Notes: generated from the letters alone by a model not told the origin. DNA of 16,722 nt from Bacteroidota bacterium (GCA_025360565.1 JANYBY010000272.1:1-16722), one strand, 5' to 3'; positions 1-8,109 are shown, counted from the stretch's first letter. Program-made: numbers and translations.

Positions 1-351
1 GGCATCACCTCAAAAATACCGGCAGCTTTAAACATGGCTTTTTTCAGACCTTATATTTGGGATGCGAGGAACCCCGTTATGTTGCTTTCAGGATTGGAGA
101 ATTTATTTATGCTTGGATTCAGTTTATATATTTTATTTAAAGTAAAATTTTCTACGCTTATTAAATCACTCTTTAGTAATCCATTATTGATCTTCTCCTT
201 TTTGTTTGCTTTATTCTTTGCGTTTTCGGTTGGGTTAACAACGGCCAATTATGGTGCCCTCGCACGGTTAAAGATCCCGTGTATTCCTTTTTACACAGCC
301 TCTTTATTTATTTTATATTATTTAAATAAAGAAAGTTTTAAGCGTCGGTGA
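1..351 (+). CDS. C-terminal fragment of polytopic membrane protein (polysaccharide-locus type)
   Basis: The reading frame is open from the first base of the window, so this is the 3' end of a larger gene and the ATG at 34 is probably internal. The 116 visible residues contain about three hydrophobic segments (roughly residues 26-47, 61-80 and 92-108 of the fragment) and end in a basic tail, KESFKRR. The loop TTANYGALARLKIPCIPF resembles the conserved end of polytopic membrane proteins that I associate with Bacteroidota capsule and exopolysaccharide loci. These may be polymerase- or ligase-like, but the function is not settled. Its TGA stop directly abuts the stop of the converging minus-strand gene. 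I am confident it is a real membrane-protein gene, less so about its role. Confidence 0.7.
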   Translation, partial: GITSKIPAALNMAFFRPYIWDARNPVMLLSGLENLFMLGFSLYILFKVKFSTLIKSLFSNPLLIFSFLFALFFAFSVGLTTANYGALARLKIPCIPFYTASLFILYYLNKESFKRR

Positions 352-1809
352 TCATTGCCTTGTTCTATCAAGAAACAACCTGTTCGTTGTGATCTCTTCT
401 TTTCCGGCAGCACTATCATTCAGTAATTTTACCGAAGGGTCAATAAAATGTTTGGTAAAGAACCTGAATGTATTCACTGAACTCATTTTGATATTAAATA
501 GGCTATCGTTCAAACTTGGATACCTCACTGCATTTAATATCATTGAACGCGATTCGAACACCACTTTTTCATCGGGAGATTGTACCCATGGCCCGTGATC
601 TGACTGAACAATTATAACGCCCGATTTGTCGTTTCCTATTATTTGAGAAATAAATGTTTTAATGATCTTATTTACGTAAATGAGTTGCCCCACATAATTA
701 CTTTTTGGTTCCCATGAATTATCCGAATGCTTTTGATTGTAAACATGTTCACCTTTACTGTTGAATACAAAAGGCGGATGCGGCGCTACGATGTGAACAA
801 AAACAAATCGCTGGGCCTTACTTATTTCAGCTACTTCGTCTAACTTTTCAAACTGACTTTTCAGTCTGGCATATTGTATCATTCCAAACAGATCATCCAA
901 TCTGAAAATTGTAAATTTTAAAATGCCACGTTCAAATTCATTTGGCCCGTTAATTGTAACGGTTGAATCAACATCATAAAATCCGCTTGTTACAGAATAA
1001 CCGGATTGTAAGCGGTATAATGTGTATCCGTTGTTTTTTAAGACCTTGAAAAATTTGTTATCAAGTATGCGTTCTCGCCAATGATCATTTGTTGTTTTTG
1101 GCAAATAATCCATATTTAAGGTGGAAGCAACCGAAGGATGTGTTGAATAATAATTTGAAATGGCACTATCGGCAACATAGAAACCGTTATTCTTTAAAAA
1201 CCCTGTAAAATCAGAATTATCAAAATTATAATGTTTTTTTAGTATGTGTTCATTCGCGTATCCATCCAAAATTATATAATACAGGTTTGGCAGTTTGGTG
1301 TTGTTAATACCGCGCGTAATTTTACCGGAATCATTTTCTACATATTGTTGCTTACCGTTAAAATAAAGGATCTTAGATACGTTAAAAATAAGGAGCAATG
1401 ATACAAGTAGATTTAAAAAATAATTTATTTTGTAACCGGTTTCAACTTTTTTGCTTATTACCCAAACGATCGCAATGGATAATATTGCTACAATGCCGGT
1501 GAGATAACGGTGAATGTTTTTGAAGGGCCAAAAATTGGAAAAATAAAGCAATTCTAAAACATCGTACAAAATACCGTAATTAAAAAGTAACAGTAATATG
1601 AGTGTGCTGATAATACCGGATTTAACCTTGTTTCGAAGAAAAAAATAGACCGAACCAAAGAGCAGAAGCGAGAGTAAACTACCAATTAAAAGCGTTCGTT
1701 TCATCATGAACAACTGTATTTGCTCGGGATTTTGAGCATACAAGAAAAAACATATGAAAAAAATGAATAGAAAGGTATGTAGAGGAAAAGTATCTAAAAA
1801 TTTACGCAT
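352..1809 (-). CDS. Membrane-anchored alkaline phosphatase/sulfatase-superfamily protein (LTA-synthase/phosphoethanolamine-transferase-like)
   Basis: This 485-residue protein has an N-terminal block of about five membrane helices (roughly residues 10-25, 39-57, 65-81, 103-119 and 130-147), followed by a soluble domain that should lie outside the inner membrane. That domain has the landmarks of the alkaline-phosphatase/sulfatase fold. NLYYIILDGYA (175-185) supplies the first metal-binding Asp (D182). NYYSTHPSVASTLNMDYL (219-236) is where the nucleophile normally sits; T223 is my candidate. HIVAPHPPF (339-347) and VIIVQSDHGP (398-407, D404/H405) complete the metal site. Relatives transfer phosphoglycerol or phosphoethanolamine, or hydrolyse such esters; which applies here cannot be told from sequence. 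The start ATG lies inside the last codons of the upstream methyltransferase (8-nt overlap), implying translational coupling. It is the last gene of the minus-strand run. Confidence 0.78.
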   Translation of the reverse strand: MRKFLDTFPLHTFLFIFFICFFLYAQNPEQIQLFMMKRTLLIGSLLSLLLFGSVYFFLRNKVKSGIISTLILLLLFNYGILYDVLELLYFSNFWPFKNIHRYLTGIVAILSIAIVWVISKKVETGYKINYFLNLLVSLLLIFNVSKILYFNGKQQYVENDSGKITRGINNTKLPNLYYIILDGYANEHILKKHYNFDNSDFTGFLKNNGFYVADSAISNYYSTHPSVASTLNMDYLPKTTNDHWRERILDNKFFKVLKNNGYTLYRLQSGYSVTSGFYDVDSTVTINGPNEFERGILKFTIFRLDDLFGMIQYARLKSQFEKLDEVAEISKAQRFVFVHIVAPHPPFVFNSKGEHVYNQKHSDNSWEPKSNYVGQLIYVNKIIKTFISQIIGNDKSGVIIVQSDHGPWVQSPDEKVVFESRSMILNAVRYPSLNDSLFNIKMSSVNTFRFFTKHFIDPSVKLLNDSAAGKEEITTNRLFLDRTRQ

Positions 1810-3190
1810 TTGCTTCCATCCAAAATAAAATTCTACCCGAATTGCTGAGCGGATATTGCTCTTTTACCCGATAAAACAAATTAAAACTACTAATAAAATT
1901 CTCCAATGAATAATTTTCGAAAATATCTTTTTTTGTGATCATTAATTTCTGAGCCTGAGGATCTTCTTTTGGAATAAATTCAATGATGAGTTGGGGCGAT
2001 AAGTCGGAAAACTGTTTTGCAATTAAATCAAATGGAATATTACAGCCAATTGCCAAGTGATGAATGAGTGCCAATGCCATTACGCCATCGAATCGTGCAC
2101 GTTCGTTAAAGGAAGCTCGTTCTTTGTTCAATAAACCAATTCCGGGTGATGGGTGAGCGAGGTTTAGCACCAAAGGCAAAATATTTTTTATTTTATTTAT
2201 TTTTAGTTTTCGACTTAAATTATTGATCACGGCCATATCTGCATCTGCAGCAACGATGTAATTTACTTTTTCGGAACACAGAATCGAAAATTGGCCTTCG
2301 TTACATCCCATATCAAGTAATGTTGACGGCTTAACATGAGCGATAAAAGATAAAATGGCGTTTTGTTTTTGTAAAAAATTTTCTTTATCGTACGAAAATG
2401 TGTCATAATAATCAGACCATTCGGAGCTTTTGTTCTTTAATTCAAGCTTTTCTATCCCTTTTTTTAAGTGAAGAATTAAAGCGGTTAAACGGCTTTTACT
2501 TAAAAGTAATTTTTTTTCTTTAGCACTGGTATCTTGATTATATCTAGTTTCTAATTTTGCATGGTAATGAATATGTGAAAATATAAAAAAATTAAACTTT
2601 GTACTTCGCGGTATACTGTATGATATAACGTTTAGCGGAATGCCGTCGGAAGAAGACATGGAAAGGCTGCACAATTCGCTTTTACCATAAGCGTGTAAAA
2701 GTAACGGGCCTAAAAAATGCCGGCAAAATTGGCCATATGCGATCCAGGGCTTATTTTCAGGATAAATTTCGAAAGAAGAGGTATCAATGAAGATGGGAGA
2801 AACGCCATTGAATTGAACATTGTAACAATTGGCATCTTTAAGCCACATATTTTTTTCAAGCGATTTTAATTGGATCTCTAATGTAAGCAAGGCCGCTTGT
2901 TTTAACTGAAAAAAACTCCATTCATACGGATAAGAAATGAATGGAATAAGCCGCGGTTTAAGGATCTTATAAATAGTTTTATTTTCGGCTTCATCTATTT
3001 CATTAAAACCAACTTCTTCGTGACTGATTATCATTTCAGCTTCACTCAGATCTTTATACAAACCTGAATTTAAAAAAGTATTAAAAGAATCTTTGAATGA
3101 ATAATTTATGAGCCTGTAAACTTGGTTGTTTTTAAATACGATAGACCCGTCAGGATCCTTATAAGATGATGGATGTGAACGCGTAGACAC
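1802..3190 (-). CDS. Class I SAM methyltransferase with kinase-like N-terminal region (NoeA-like)
   Basis: The protein has 462 residues. The C-terminal half is a class I SAM-dependent methyltransferase: motif I is LLDMGCNEGQFS (291-302), the acidic loop is AADAD (314-318), and a post-motif follows at FDGVMALALIHHLAIG (367-382). The N-terminal 250 residues are not a usual methyltransferase part. They contain WLKDANCYNVQF (116-127) followed by PIFIDTSSFE (132-141), giving D119-x4-N124 and then D136. This matches the spacing of the catalytic loop and metal-binding Asp in protein-kinase/aminoglycoside-phosphotransferase folds. The methyltransferase resembles NoeA-type nodulation proteins. The start is GTG, overlapping the TAG stop of the small membrane-protein gene by one base (TAGTG), and no in-frame ATG occurs before residue 53. 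It overlaps the downstream sulfatase-like gene by 8 nt. Substrate unknown; a polysaccharide terminus or nucleotide-linked sugar is plausible. Confidence 0.8.
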   Translation of the reverse strand: MSTRSHPSSYKDPDGSIVFKNNQVYRLINYSFKDSFNTFLNSGLYKDLSEAEMIISHEEVGFNEIDEAENKTIYKILKPRLIPFISYPYEWSFFQLKQAALLTLEIQLKSLEKNMWLKDANCYNVQFNGVSPIFIDTSSFEIYPENKPWIAYGQFCRHFLGPLLLHAYGKSELCSLSMSSSDGIPLNVISYSIPRSTKFNFFIFSHIHYHAKLETRYNQDTSAKEKKLLLSKSRLTALILHLKKGIEKLELKNKSSEWSDYYDTFSYDKENFLQKQNAILSFIAHVKPSTLLDMGCNEGQFSILCSEKVNYIVAADADMAVINNLSRKLKINKIKNILPLVLNLAHPSPGIGLLNKERASFNERARFDGVMALALIHHLAIGCNIPFDLIAKQFSDLSPQLIIEFIPKEDPQAQKLMITKKDIFENYSLENFISSFNLFYRVKEQYPLSNSGRILFWMEANA

Positions 3191-3348
3191 TATTTATCAT
3201 TTTTCCGTTTAAAAAGACCTAAAAGCGTAGCCCAGGTTCTCTTGAAAAATAAACTACCTGCAACAATTCCGCCAATTACTACTTGTAATAATAAACTGCC
3301 GGTTCCGGGGTCAATATATAAAATAAAAAACGCTTGCACGGTTAACAA
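3190..3348 (-). CDS. Small IDPGTG-motif membrane protein
   Basis: This is a 52-codon reading frame between two methyltransferase genes. Its translation contains YIDPGTGSLLLQ, then a hydrophobic stretch (VVIGGIVAGSLFF), and a basic end (LFKRKNDK). I recognise this pattern from small membrane proteins scattered through bacterial polysaccharide loci, where their function is unknown. A second hydrophobic stretch precedes the motif, so the topology is probably hairpin-like or a signal segment plus one helix. No ATG is available: the frame is open back to a TAA near 3409, with only TTG (3348), GTG (3339) or ATT (3363) as candidate starts. I chose TTG; the hydrophobic residues upstream of it (RILFLY) hint that the real start may be ATT at 3363. 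The stop overlaps the GTG of the next gene by one base, so the pair is probably translationally coupled. Confidence 0.72.
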   Translation of the reverse strand: MLTVQAFFILYIDPGTGSLLLQVVIGGIVAGSLFFKRTWATLLGLFKRKNDK

Positions 3349-3377
3349 ATATAAGAAAAGAATCCTAAAAGGATGAC

Positions 3378-4235
3378 CTATTTTTTTAAAAACAAGGCCT
3401 TTAAATTATCGCCTGTGTGGGTAAAATTTAATACACTGTTAACGCATTTTTTTAAGGCTTTGTAAATTAGCCTTGTTTCGGCTTTTTCGCGCAAAATTTC
3501 GCCTGAATAAGCGGTATCGGGACTATTTATACTTTGTTTAAAGCGCCTAATATTAATACCGGTTGTCTCTGATCTTATCTGATAGAAATCGTGTTTTTGG
3601 AAGAATTTTTTTATTGTTTTTGGGGTGTAATACGAAAGGTGTTCGGGGTATTCGATCACATTCCATTTTGGCCCCAAAAAAAATCGGCTGAAAGAATTAA
3701 AATTTGGGGTGGTAACATAAAACACGCCATTAACGCGCAACAGATCTGAGATATTTTTTATTTCCTCGCGGGGATTATTTATATGCTCTATCACTTCAAA
3801 CGAGGAAATGATATCGAATTTAATGCCGTTATAATTCTGTGAATTTAAAACGCCCTGATGAATAGTAATTCCTTTTTGTTTGCAAACGTCAATGGCTTCG
3901 TCCGAGAATTCTGTGCCATATACATTCCAACCACGTTCTTTTGCTACTTCCAAAAAATAGCCATCGCCGCAACCCACATCCAGCAGGTTGTTTGTGTTGC
4001 GGTAAATTTCCAATTCGTCTAGCAGTTCATTATAACGTTTTATGGTTATAGACGAAATGGTGCCGCCCCTGCTGTATTTTTTATAGTGTATAATTAATTC
4101 ATCTTGTGTTGGAATTCTTTTGGAAAAAATGAAATTGCAACTTAGGCATTTAAAAAGGTGATCTTTTTCATAGTTCTTTAGTTCGGCCAAATTGGTACCG
4201 TTACACAATAAACAGGTTTTATGCGAAGAGTACAT
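3378..4235 (-). CDS. Class I SAM-dependent methyltransferase with N-terminal zinc ribbon
   Basis: The 285-residue protein starts with a likely zinc ribbon (C8-x2-C11 and C30-x2-C33), followed by a class I Rossmann methyltransferase. Motif I is LLDVGCGDGYF (84-94), a Glu-bearing second strand is GTEFSDEAID (107-116), and the region SSFEVIEHINNPREE (144-158) is typical of type-11/12 methyltransferases acting on sugars or small molecules. GVFYVTTPNFNSFSR (170-184) and EHLSYYTP (198-205) are also characteristic of the polysaccharide-locus subgroup. It begins with ATG 19 nt after the stop of the upstream GT4 gene and ends just before the small membrane-protein frame, so it is in the same operon. 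It probably O-methylates a sugar, but the substrate is unknown. A second protein of the same architecture is at 8142-9071. Confidence 0.85.
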   Translation of the reverse strand: MYSSHKTCLLCNGTNLAELKNYEKDHLFKCLSCNFIFSKRIPTQDELIIHYKKYSRGGTISSITIKRYNELLDELEIYRNTNNLLDVGCGDGYFLEVAKERGWNVYGTEFSDEAIDVCKQKGITIHQGVLNSQNYNGIKFDIISSFEVIEHINNPREEIKNISDLLRVNGVFYVTTPNFNSFSRFFLGPKWNVIEYPEHLSYYTPKTIKKFFQKHDFYQIRSETTGINIRRFKQSINSPDTAYSGEILREKAETRLIYKALKKCVNSVLNFTHTGDNLKALFLKK

Positions 4236-4254
4236 TTATATTGTTGTGTTAAAA

Positions 4255-5496
4255 TTAAACGCCTTCATTCCCGTAAATTGTTTTATAAATATCTTCCGCG
4301 ATCTTAAAATTTCGGTACTTTTCGGCAAAGGGCCTTATCCTGTTATAAATATCATCGCGTGTTCCGCTTTTTAAAATATCGTCAATTTGTTTTACCGCTT
4401 TAAGGTATGTTTCGGTATTTAATTCTTCCAAAGTATAACCAATTTTATTATTCTTAATGATATCGGAATCGATTGAAATATTTTTTGTAATTACAACTGG
4501 TAATCCCATTGCCCAGTATTCCCCTGTTTTTATTGGGGTGCAGTACTTTCGTGATTCTCCGGGCCTTGTGGGGCATATGGCAAAATCGGCAAGGCCCATA
4601 TATTCGGCAACGGCCTTAAAAGGCACAAATTTTTTAATAAGTATGTTATTTGGAACCCCGGCAGAATTTAGATAAGATTGAATTTCTTCGTCGGTATGGC
4701 TGGTGAGTAATAAGATCCTGAATTTATCGCCCCAATGATCATACGCTACTTTAAAAAAATTGAAAGTTTCTTCTCTTAAATAAAGTCCGCCAAATTTACC
4801 GGCATAAACACATGTAATTTTTTGCTCAAGGTTAAATTCTTTTATAAGAGTAGCATTTTTTATTTTTTCTTTCGAAAAATGGTTAAGGTCAACGCATGCT
4901 GGTTTAATAAAATATCTTTTCTTAGTAACGCCATATTGTTTTTGCGAATTAACTATCATTCCTTCCGTAGCGCAAATAACTTCTGTTGCCCTTTGCAATT
5001 GTTTTTTTTCGAGCCATAATAACAATTTAAAAGCAAGGCTTTTTTCGGACCATGTTTTGGTATCTACCATGGGAAAAGCGTGGGGCTCAAAACTGTCTAA
5101 TATCAGTTTTTTGCCGGTTGCTACAGAAAGTAAATACCCCATTCCGCCTGCAGGTGTACACCAAGCATGCAAAATGGATATTTTTTTTGAGACGCAGAAT
5201 CTCCATAATTTTAAAAAGGCAACTGCATAACCTAAAAGAGCAAGGGTTCCAAAGCGGCGGTATTTATTTTCAAGTATAAAAATGTTTTGTTTTTTTAACT
5301 CCTCTTTCTGAAGTTCGTAAACGGAATTATTTGTGCCAGATGAGTATTGAGATTGTGTATATAGATAAATTTTACTTTGAGGTGATAAATTATTCTTAAT
5401 TAAAAGTAAATAGGGTAGTGTATAAGTTTGGATAAGGGCATCGTTAAAACTCCAACTGGTAAGTACAAGCATGTTATGGTTAGAGGTTTTTGCCAT
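4255..5496 (-). CDS. Glycosyltransferase family 4-like
   Basis: A 413-residue GT-B protein. The N-terminal domain carries LHAWCTPAGGMGYLLS (109-124), corresponding to the acceptor-side loop of GT4 enzymes. The C-terminal domain opens with CVYAGKFGG (229-237) and carries the nucleotide-sugar donor site in YCTPIKTGEYWAMGLPVVI (318-336), with K323 and E326 as likely donor contacts. The classic E-x7-E spacing is not clean, but the K-x2-E-Y-x-A-x-G-L-P-V-V pattern is a common variant. No membrane segments are evident; it probably works at the cytoplasmic face. The start ATG overlaps the TAA of the upstream GT2 by one base (TAATG), indicating coupling. An internal Met at residue 9 is an alternative start, but the overlap favours the first. 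Confidence 0.85.
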   Translation of the reverse strand: MAKTSNHNMLVLTSWSFNDALIQTYTLPYLLLIKNNLSPQSKIYLYTQSQYSSGTNNSVYELQKEELKKQNIFILENKYRRFGTLALLGYAVAFLKLWRFCVSKKISILHAWCTPAGGMGYLLSVATGKKLILDSFEPHAFPMVDTKTWSEKSLAFKLLLWLEKKQLQRATEVICATEGMIVNSQKQYGVTKKRYFIKPACVDLNHFSKEKIKNATLIKEFNLEQKITCVYAGKFGGLYLREETFNFFKVAYDHWGDKFRILLLTSHTDEEIQSYLNSAGVPNNILIKKFVPFKAVAEYMGLADFAICPTRPGESRKYCTPIKTGEYWAMGLPVVITKNISIDSDIIKNNKIGYTLEELNTETYLKAVKQIDDILKSGTRDDIYNRIRPFAEKYRNFKIAEDIYKTIYGNEGV

Positions 5497-6353
5497 TATA
5501 TTTTTTTGAAGATCTTAATAAGTGATGGAGGATAAGAAATAAAAGCCTTCACAATATAATAAAAAGCTTTTACTTTATTATTCCCTTCTTTCCAGCAACT
5601 TCCTGCCAAAATTAAATATAAATTAGAAAAACATTTTCGTTTAAAGGAAAACGATTTGAACAGATCATTTTTAGCGGCTTTTTTAAATACAGCAATATGG
5701 TCTTTCTCCATTAAAGGAATGTTTTGATGCATGTTATGAGGATGGATCCTATAAAGCGTTAAAATTTCAGGAATTCGTAAGGCCTCGTATTTTTGAGTTA
5801 CACGAATAAAAAAGTCCTGGTCAGCCGCGGTTGATAACCCGATATCAAATCCTTGCACATAGTTAAATAGCGTTTTAGAAAGAATAATTGAGCTTGGGCC
5901 CGGTATAACGGTTGCTTGCCACTTAAGCATTTCTTCAAATACATTGCCGCTTATGCCACTAAAAATTGTATTCCTTTTTGCGCCGGAGCTGTCTATCTCT
6001 TCAATATCATTATGGATCAGTTTTTCAGGAAAGAGAGTAGCCGTTTCAACACGCTTTTGCAAACAGTTTGGCGTAAGCAGATCATCCGCATCTAAAAAGC
6101 AATAAAATAAACCCGAAGCGTTGCGGGCACCAACATTCCTTGAATCGGAAACACCCGTATTATTTTTTTGAATGATCTTAATGTTTTTAGTGGAGCCGTA
6201 TAAGCCAATAATGTCCTTTGTTTTGTCGGTTGAGCCATCGTTAACAATAATAAGTTCCCAATCTGTAAATGTTTGTTTTATTACAGACTGAATAGTTTCG
6301 TCAATATATTTTTCGGCGTTATAAACCGGTATGATAATTGAAACTGTTGGCAT
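5496..6353 (-). CDS. Glycosyltransferase family 2 (tandem paralogue B)
   Basis: A 285-residue GT-A glycosyltransferase. PTVSIIIPVYNAEKYI (2-17) is the canonical first strand, VNDGSTD (37-43) binds the nucleotide, and FLDADD (86-91) holds the DxD metal site. STAADQDFFIRV (174-185) holds the ED/QD catalytic-base region. The C-terminal third is helical and closely matches the neighbouring gene at 6368-7234: both carry TAADQDF, MEKDHI, RCFSNLYLILAGS or KCFSNLYLILAGS, and a similar final FPP/YPP-L-KI-KK end. The two therefore look like products of tandem duplication. It lacks transmembrane segments and would add one sugar to a lipid-linked intermediate. It begins 14 nt after its paralogue and overlaps the next gene by one base. 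Confidence 0.88.
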   Translation of the reverse strand: MPTVSIIIPVYNAEKYIDETIQSVIKQTFTDWELIIVNDGSTDKTKDIIGLYGSTKNIKIIQKNNTGVSDSRNVGARNASGLFYCFLDADDLLTPNCLQKRVETATLFPEKLIHNDIEEIDSSGAKRNTIFSGISGNVFEEMLKWQATVIPGPSSIILSKTLFNYVQGFDIGLSTAADQDFFIRVTQKYEALRIPEILTLYRIHPHNMHQNIPLMEKDHIAVFKKAAKNDLFKSFSFKRKCFSNLYLILAGSCWKEGNNKVKAFYYIVKAFISYPPSLIKIFKKI

Positions 6354-6367
6354 TTGTTGTATTTAAA

Positions 6368-7234
6368 CTATAATTTTTTTAAAATTTTAAATAATTGCGG
6401 CGGAAAAGCAATGAACGATCGCAGTAAAAAATAAAATCCTCTTGATCTATTATTTCCATCCTTCCACCAACTACCGGCTAAAATTAAATACAAATTTGAG
6501 AAACAGCGCTGTTCAAATAAAAAAGATCGGAATAATTTATTTTTTTTAGCCTTGTAGTATACGCCAATATGATCCTTTTCCATCACCTTAATATTTCTAC
6601 GCATGCTATTTGAATGGATCCTGTAATTTACCAGCCCCTTTGAAATGCGTTTACCTGCGTATTTAGAACTTAAATTAAAACAAAAATCCTGATCGGCCGC
6701 GGTAGAAAAAGTGGGGTCAAACCGTAGATAACTCTTTTCAAAACAATGGCGTTTAATAACAATGTTACTGCATGGCCCCGAAACCACTGTTCTATCCCAT
6801 AACAAATAATGCTCAAATAGATTAATATCGGTGCCATCTTCTGTTTGCCCCTTAAAAACCGAATTTTCATCCATCATATTCATATCACAAAATACCCAAT
6901 CAATATTTTCATCTTTTAGCGCATCAATTTTTTCTTTTAAATTGGTTGGCTGCCAAATATCATCGGCATCTAAAAGAGAAATAAATTTTCCCGCGCTTTT
7001 TTCAATGCCGGCGTTCCTGGCCGCTGAAACGCCACTGTTTTTTTGAAAAAAATATTTTATCCTTTCGTCGGTTAAATATTTTTTTACTTTCTCCGCACTT
7101 TTATCCGAAGATCCGTCATCAATAATAATTAATTCCCAATTAGTATATTCCTGATCTAATACCGAAGAAATAGTTTCATCAATAAACCTTTCAGCATTGT
7201 ACAAGGGAATTATTATGGATGTTTCGCAAGTCAT
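6368..7234 (-). CDS. Glycosyltransferase family 2 (tandem paralogue A)
   Basis: A 288-residue GT-A glycosyltransferase with TSIIIPLYNAERFIDET (5-21), IDDGSSD (38-44), LLDADDIW (87-94, the DxD motif) and TAADQDF (178-184). Length and motif order are normal for family GT2. It is clearly related to the next gene downstream (5496-6353), especially over the last 110 residues. The segments between, which often touch the acceptor, differ more (for example WVFCDMNMMDENSVFKG here). The start ATG overlaps the stop of the FkbM gene by four bases (ATGA), so translation is probably coupled. Donor and acceptor sugars cannot be inferred. Confidence 0.88.
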   Translation of the reverse strand: MTCETSIIIPLYNAERFIDETISSVLDQEYTNWELIIIDDGSSDKSAEKVKKYLTDERIKYFFQKNSGVSAARNAGIEKSAGKFISLLDADDIWQPTNLKEKIDALKDENIDWVFCDMNMMDENSVFKGQTEDGTDINLFEHYLLWDRTVVSGPCSNIVIKRHCFEKSYLRFDPTFSTAADQDFCFNLSSKYAGKRISKGLVNYRIHSNSMRRNIKVMEKDHIGVYYKAKKNKLFRSFLFEQRCFSNLYLILAGSWWKDGNNRSRGFYFLLRSFIAFPPQLFKILKKL

Positions 7235-8109
7235 AGCAATTGTAAATTTTGCGCGGTAAGTTTAGTGCACAATAAAAAATTCCAACTATAACTTTTTGTT
7301 ATTTTATCTGTTTGCCGAATACTATTTTTCTCATCATCAATGTTAAAGTACAAATAATCCATGTCTTTAAAGATTTCGTTCAGTTGTTCCGCAATTTCGT
7401 CGCTTAACACCTCAATAATAAGGGTTGGTTTAAATTGTTTTAACCAGATGCCCATTCCTTTCAGCACTTCTACTTCGTGAGTTTCAACATCCAGTTTCAT
7501 CAGATCAATTTTTGAAATCGCATTGAATTCAATGAACGTTGATAGTTTTTGTACATCAATACTCACCTCATCAACTTTTGAGCGGGTTCTTAAATTTTTA
7601 TTTACGGTAACCGAATAATCAAAATCCACGCCATGCAGTAAAAATATTTTGGCTTTTCCGTCATAGTCCGATAAGCCAAGTTCATAACTTTTTATATTGA
7701 AATTGTTGGAAGCAATATTTTTTTGCAAAGCCTTATAAACCGCGGGTATAGGTTCAAAAGCATACACCTCGGCAGTTGGATTTATTGTTTTTGCAACCAG
7801 CGCATAAACGCCGGTGTTGGCACCTATATCAAAAATACTATTACAATTTTTTGATAATTCGATCCAAAGCGCAAGCGATTTTTTTTCCCAACCATTGGGA
7901 ATACCTTTCCAAAAAATGTCGTTTTCTTGCATATAACCTAAATGATGTAATTTAAGTTCCTTATCCGAATTAAATTTTACCGTAAAAAGGCCTTTAAAAT
8001 GCAAATGTTTATAAACAGACGGTGGTAAATTTGTTGTTTTTTTTAAAACAGTAAAGATCTCTTTTTTTAAGGGAATAAGATCATATATTTTTTTAAGAAT
8101 TTTTTTCAC
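7231..8109 (-). CDS. FkbM-family SAM-dependent methyltransferase
   Basis: The 292-residue protein has the FkbM methyltransferase pattern. Motif I is SIFDIGANTGVYALVAK (91-107), the SAM-ribose acidic loop is VYAFEPIPAVYKALQKNI (115-132), and the family's late motif IDLMKLDVETHEVEVLKG (201-218) is followed by LIIEVLSD (230-237). FkbM enzymes O-methylate hydroxyl groups of natural products and sugars; in this locus a sugar hydroxyl is the likely target. The first 90 residues are a basic extension, common in members from polysaccharide loci. The start is GTG, with no in-frame ATG close upstream, 32 nt after the preceding gene. The end overlaps the GT2 gene by four bases. A second, divergent FkbM protein is at 15710-16501. 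Confidence 0.88.
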   Translation of the reverse strand: MKKILKKIYDLIPLKKEIFTVLKKTTNLPPSVYKHLHFKGLFTVKFNSDKELKLHHLGYMQENDIFWKGIPNGWEKKSLALWIELSKNCNSIFDIGANTGVYALVAKTINPTAEVYAFEPIPAVYKALQKNIASNNFNIKSYELGLSDYDGKAKIFLLHGVDFDYSVTVNKNLRTRSKVDEVSIDVQKLSTFIEFNAISKIDLMKLDVETHEVEVLKGMGIWLKQFKPTLIIEVLSDEIAEQLNEIFKDMDYLYFNIDDEKNSIRQTDKITKSYSWNFLLCTKLTAQNLQLL

